NCBI GenBank assembly: GCA_945871415.1
Contig: CAMBWG010000129.1
Coordinates: forward strand, 1-6,675
DNA from: an uncultured Desulfovibrio sp.
Lineage (GTDB): Bacteria > Desulfobacterota > Desulfovibrionia > Desulfovibrionales > Desulfovibrionaceae
Direction: 5' to 3'
DNA: 6,675 bases
The position numbers and the translations under genes were made by a program. Position 1 is the first letter of the stretch. Every line of letters begins with the position of its first letter. Below the pieces are notes generated by a model, which was given only the letters and a program-made list of their open reading frames with translations, was not told the DNA's origin and searched no databases. Positions 5,556 through 6,675 of this stretch are shown here, one piece after another.

Positions 5556-6675
5556 TCAGTTTTTGTCTGGAAAGATCCGTGATTCTTCAAATGATAAAAT
5601 GAAATCAACATCTTCTGGACTGCAACACTGATGCCTGTGAGCGAGTAGATTACGGCAGTACCGCAGCTTGGATATGGCATTGCGGAGTCCGTCATCCGGG
5701 ATATAGAGCCATCTGGTGCCATCGTCATGCTTGCCCATAAGAAAATACAGAGTTCCTAGCTCAAGCTCATCTGGAGAACAGACTTTTTGATTAAACTGTT
5801 CAATATGCTTTCTCTGGACGATATTTTCCAGTTGAGTGCGAAGCTGTTCTATGATCCAAAGGCGCTGTAGCTCAAGGATGGGAAAAAGTACCTGTATTTG
5901 TGCCGCCCATAATCGTTGCATGACTTCTGGCATTCTGTCGGCCCGCAGCAAGGCAAGAATATGTCTGCTCCCGCTTCTTTCTCCTCTGCGGGAAAATGGT
6001 TCTTCTCTGGCTAACTCTTGCAGCATTTTTTGAGGGGCTTCCTGGAACCAGCGCTCATCCTGTAGCAAGGCTTCCGAAAGTTCTGCATCGAATTCGCAAA
6101 GATGCGCCGCAGCAACTGAGAGATACCCTTGGCGAAGGGTCGTCAGCGCAGGTTCCTTCTCCGACATCAGCAGACTATTAAAAAGGGTCACATCGTAGTG
6201 GCTGACGAGTTGAACAAACTCTACGGATTGGAAGATTTCTGGCAGGCAGGCGGGAACAAGATCCCGGCTTTCGATAATGAAGGTACCAGCTTCAGGGGAA
6301 CACGGTTTGAAATGTCGACAAAAATCCATCCATGCTTCGAGGTGCGACGGCTCAAGGCCTTTCACCCAGATGATTTTGTTTGCCAAAATTTTGTGTGCAC
6401 TAAGATATGCCTGCACAGTTTTTCCAGATCTTGGCCTGTAAGCGTCGGCTACGTCTTTATCCGCGAATTTTTGCAGCAGAAATTCGCCGATACTATTTTC
6501 AGGACATTCATCTGAGGCGTCAATAATGAAAACATTCAGCGGGAGATCCGGGTAGAATTCAGCTAATTTTTCCACAACAGCATTCCGCATACTGTGTCGC
6601 CACGGGATATCTGCGGGAACAGAGAGCAGCGGAATATGCTGCTCCGTCAGAATCTCCGTCACTCGTTTGACAAAG
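5556..6675 (-). CDS. NTPase-like protein with C-terminal HEPN-type motif (possibly N-terminally truncated)
   Basis: Not recognised by name. The first start in the window is GTG at 6662 (368 aa), but it has no ribosome binding site. The frame stays open to the right edge (codons for Phe, Val, Lys and Arg precede it), so the true start probably lies outside. Numbering is from the GTG. Residues 42-52 (LNVFIIDASDE) look like a core strand ending in acidic residues, similar to a Walker B motif. Further strand-like segments follow at 96-101 and 127-131 (TFIIESRD), as in a P-loop or AAA/STAND core. No Walker A is seen and would have to lie upstream. The C-terminal half is helical; RNLLAH at 337-342 matches the Rx4-6H motif of HEPN ribonuclease domains, preceded by a long helical stretch (about 245-290). 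NTPase plus HEPN pairings occur in antiphage and abortive-infection proteins, so a defence role is possible but is only inferred. GC content is clearly lower than in the left part of the window, consistent with separate acquisition. Confidence 0.65.
   Translation of the reverse strand, partial: FVKRVTEILTEQHIPLLSVPADIPWRHSMRNAVVEKLAEFYPDLPLNVFIIDASDECPENSIGEFLLQKFADKDVADAYRPRSGKTVQAYLSAHKILANKIIWVKGLEPSHLEAWMDFCRHFKPCSPEAGTFIIESRDLVPACLPEIFQSVEFVQLVSHYDVTLFNSLLMSEKEPALTTLRQGYLSVAAAHLCEFDAELSEALLQDERWFQEAPQKMLQELAREEPFSRRGERSGSRHILALLRADRMPEVMQRLWAAQIQVLFPILELQRLWIIEQLRTQLENIVQRKHIEQFNQKVCSPDELELGTLYFLMGKHDDGTRWLYIPDDGLRNAISKLRYCRNLLAHRHQCCSPEDVDFILSFEESRIFPDKN

Noticed and set aside
6417..6428. 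SGKT (residues 79-82 of the right-hand protein) as a Walker A motif
   Set aside because: The position expected to be Gly is Tyr, and the motif lies after rather than before the Walker B-like strand, so the match is probably chance.

Overview
This window looks like part of a GC-rich Desulfovibrionaceae-type (Deltaproteobacteria/Desulfobacterota) chromosome. That assignment is an inference from the composition, the G/C-tract intergenic repeats and the style of the autotransporter; no marker gene fixes the taxon. Five gene-level objects are supported. They are: a GC-rich gene for an unrecognised protein with a Cys-rich C-terminal domain (164-1123, +); an autotransporter adhesin-like gene (2194-4785, +); a small three-helix membrane protein (5012-5353, -); and a lower-GC gene that may encode an NTPase-like protein with a C-terminal HEPN-type motif (5556 to the right edge, -). 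The fifth is a 228-bp non-coding mobile element, probably a MITE, at 4785-5012.

Layout. Bases 1-163 hold a short AT-rich palindrome and a repeat remnant ahead of the first gene. Bases 1124-2193 are about 1.07 kb with no convincing gene but much structure. They hold two halves of a dispersed G/C-tract repeat with a G-quadruplex motif, a TTTCAA/TTGAAA hairpin repeat, a 123-base region that can fold into a closed cloverleaf-like multibranch structure, two 43-bp direct repeats that each run into a hairpin, and an AT-rich patch with a candidate promoter for the autotransporter. The autotransporter has a signal peptide, a passenger built of about 13 degenerate 30-residue repeats, and a C-terminal barrel ending in Phe.

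The most striking point is at 4783-5014. A 228-bp element with perfect 14-bp terminal inverted repeats sits between duplicated TA dinucleotides. Each TA forms the first two bases of the stop codon of the convergent gene beside it. Removing the element and one TA would leave the two genes meeting stop-to-stop, both still correctly terminated. The element carries a 19-bp near-perfect hairpin that could act as a terminator between the convergent genes.

The right third (about 5500-6675) is visibly less GC-rich than the rest, which fits an accessory, possibly defence-related gene. Its N-terminus may lie outside the window. No rRNA, tRNA, CRISPR array or transposase gene was found.
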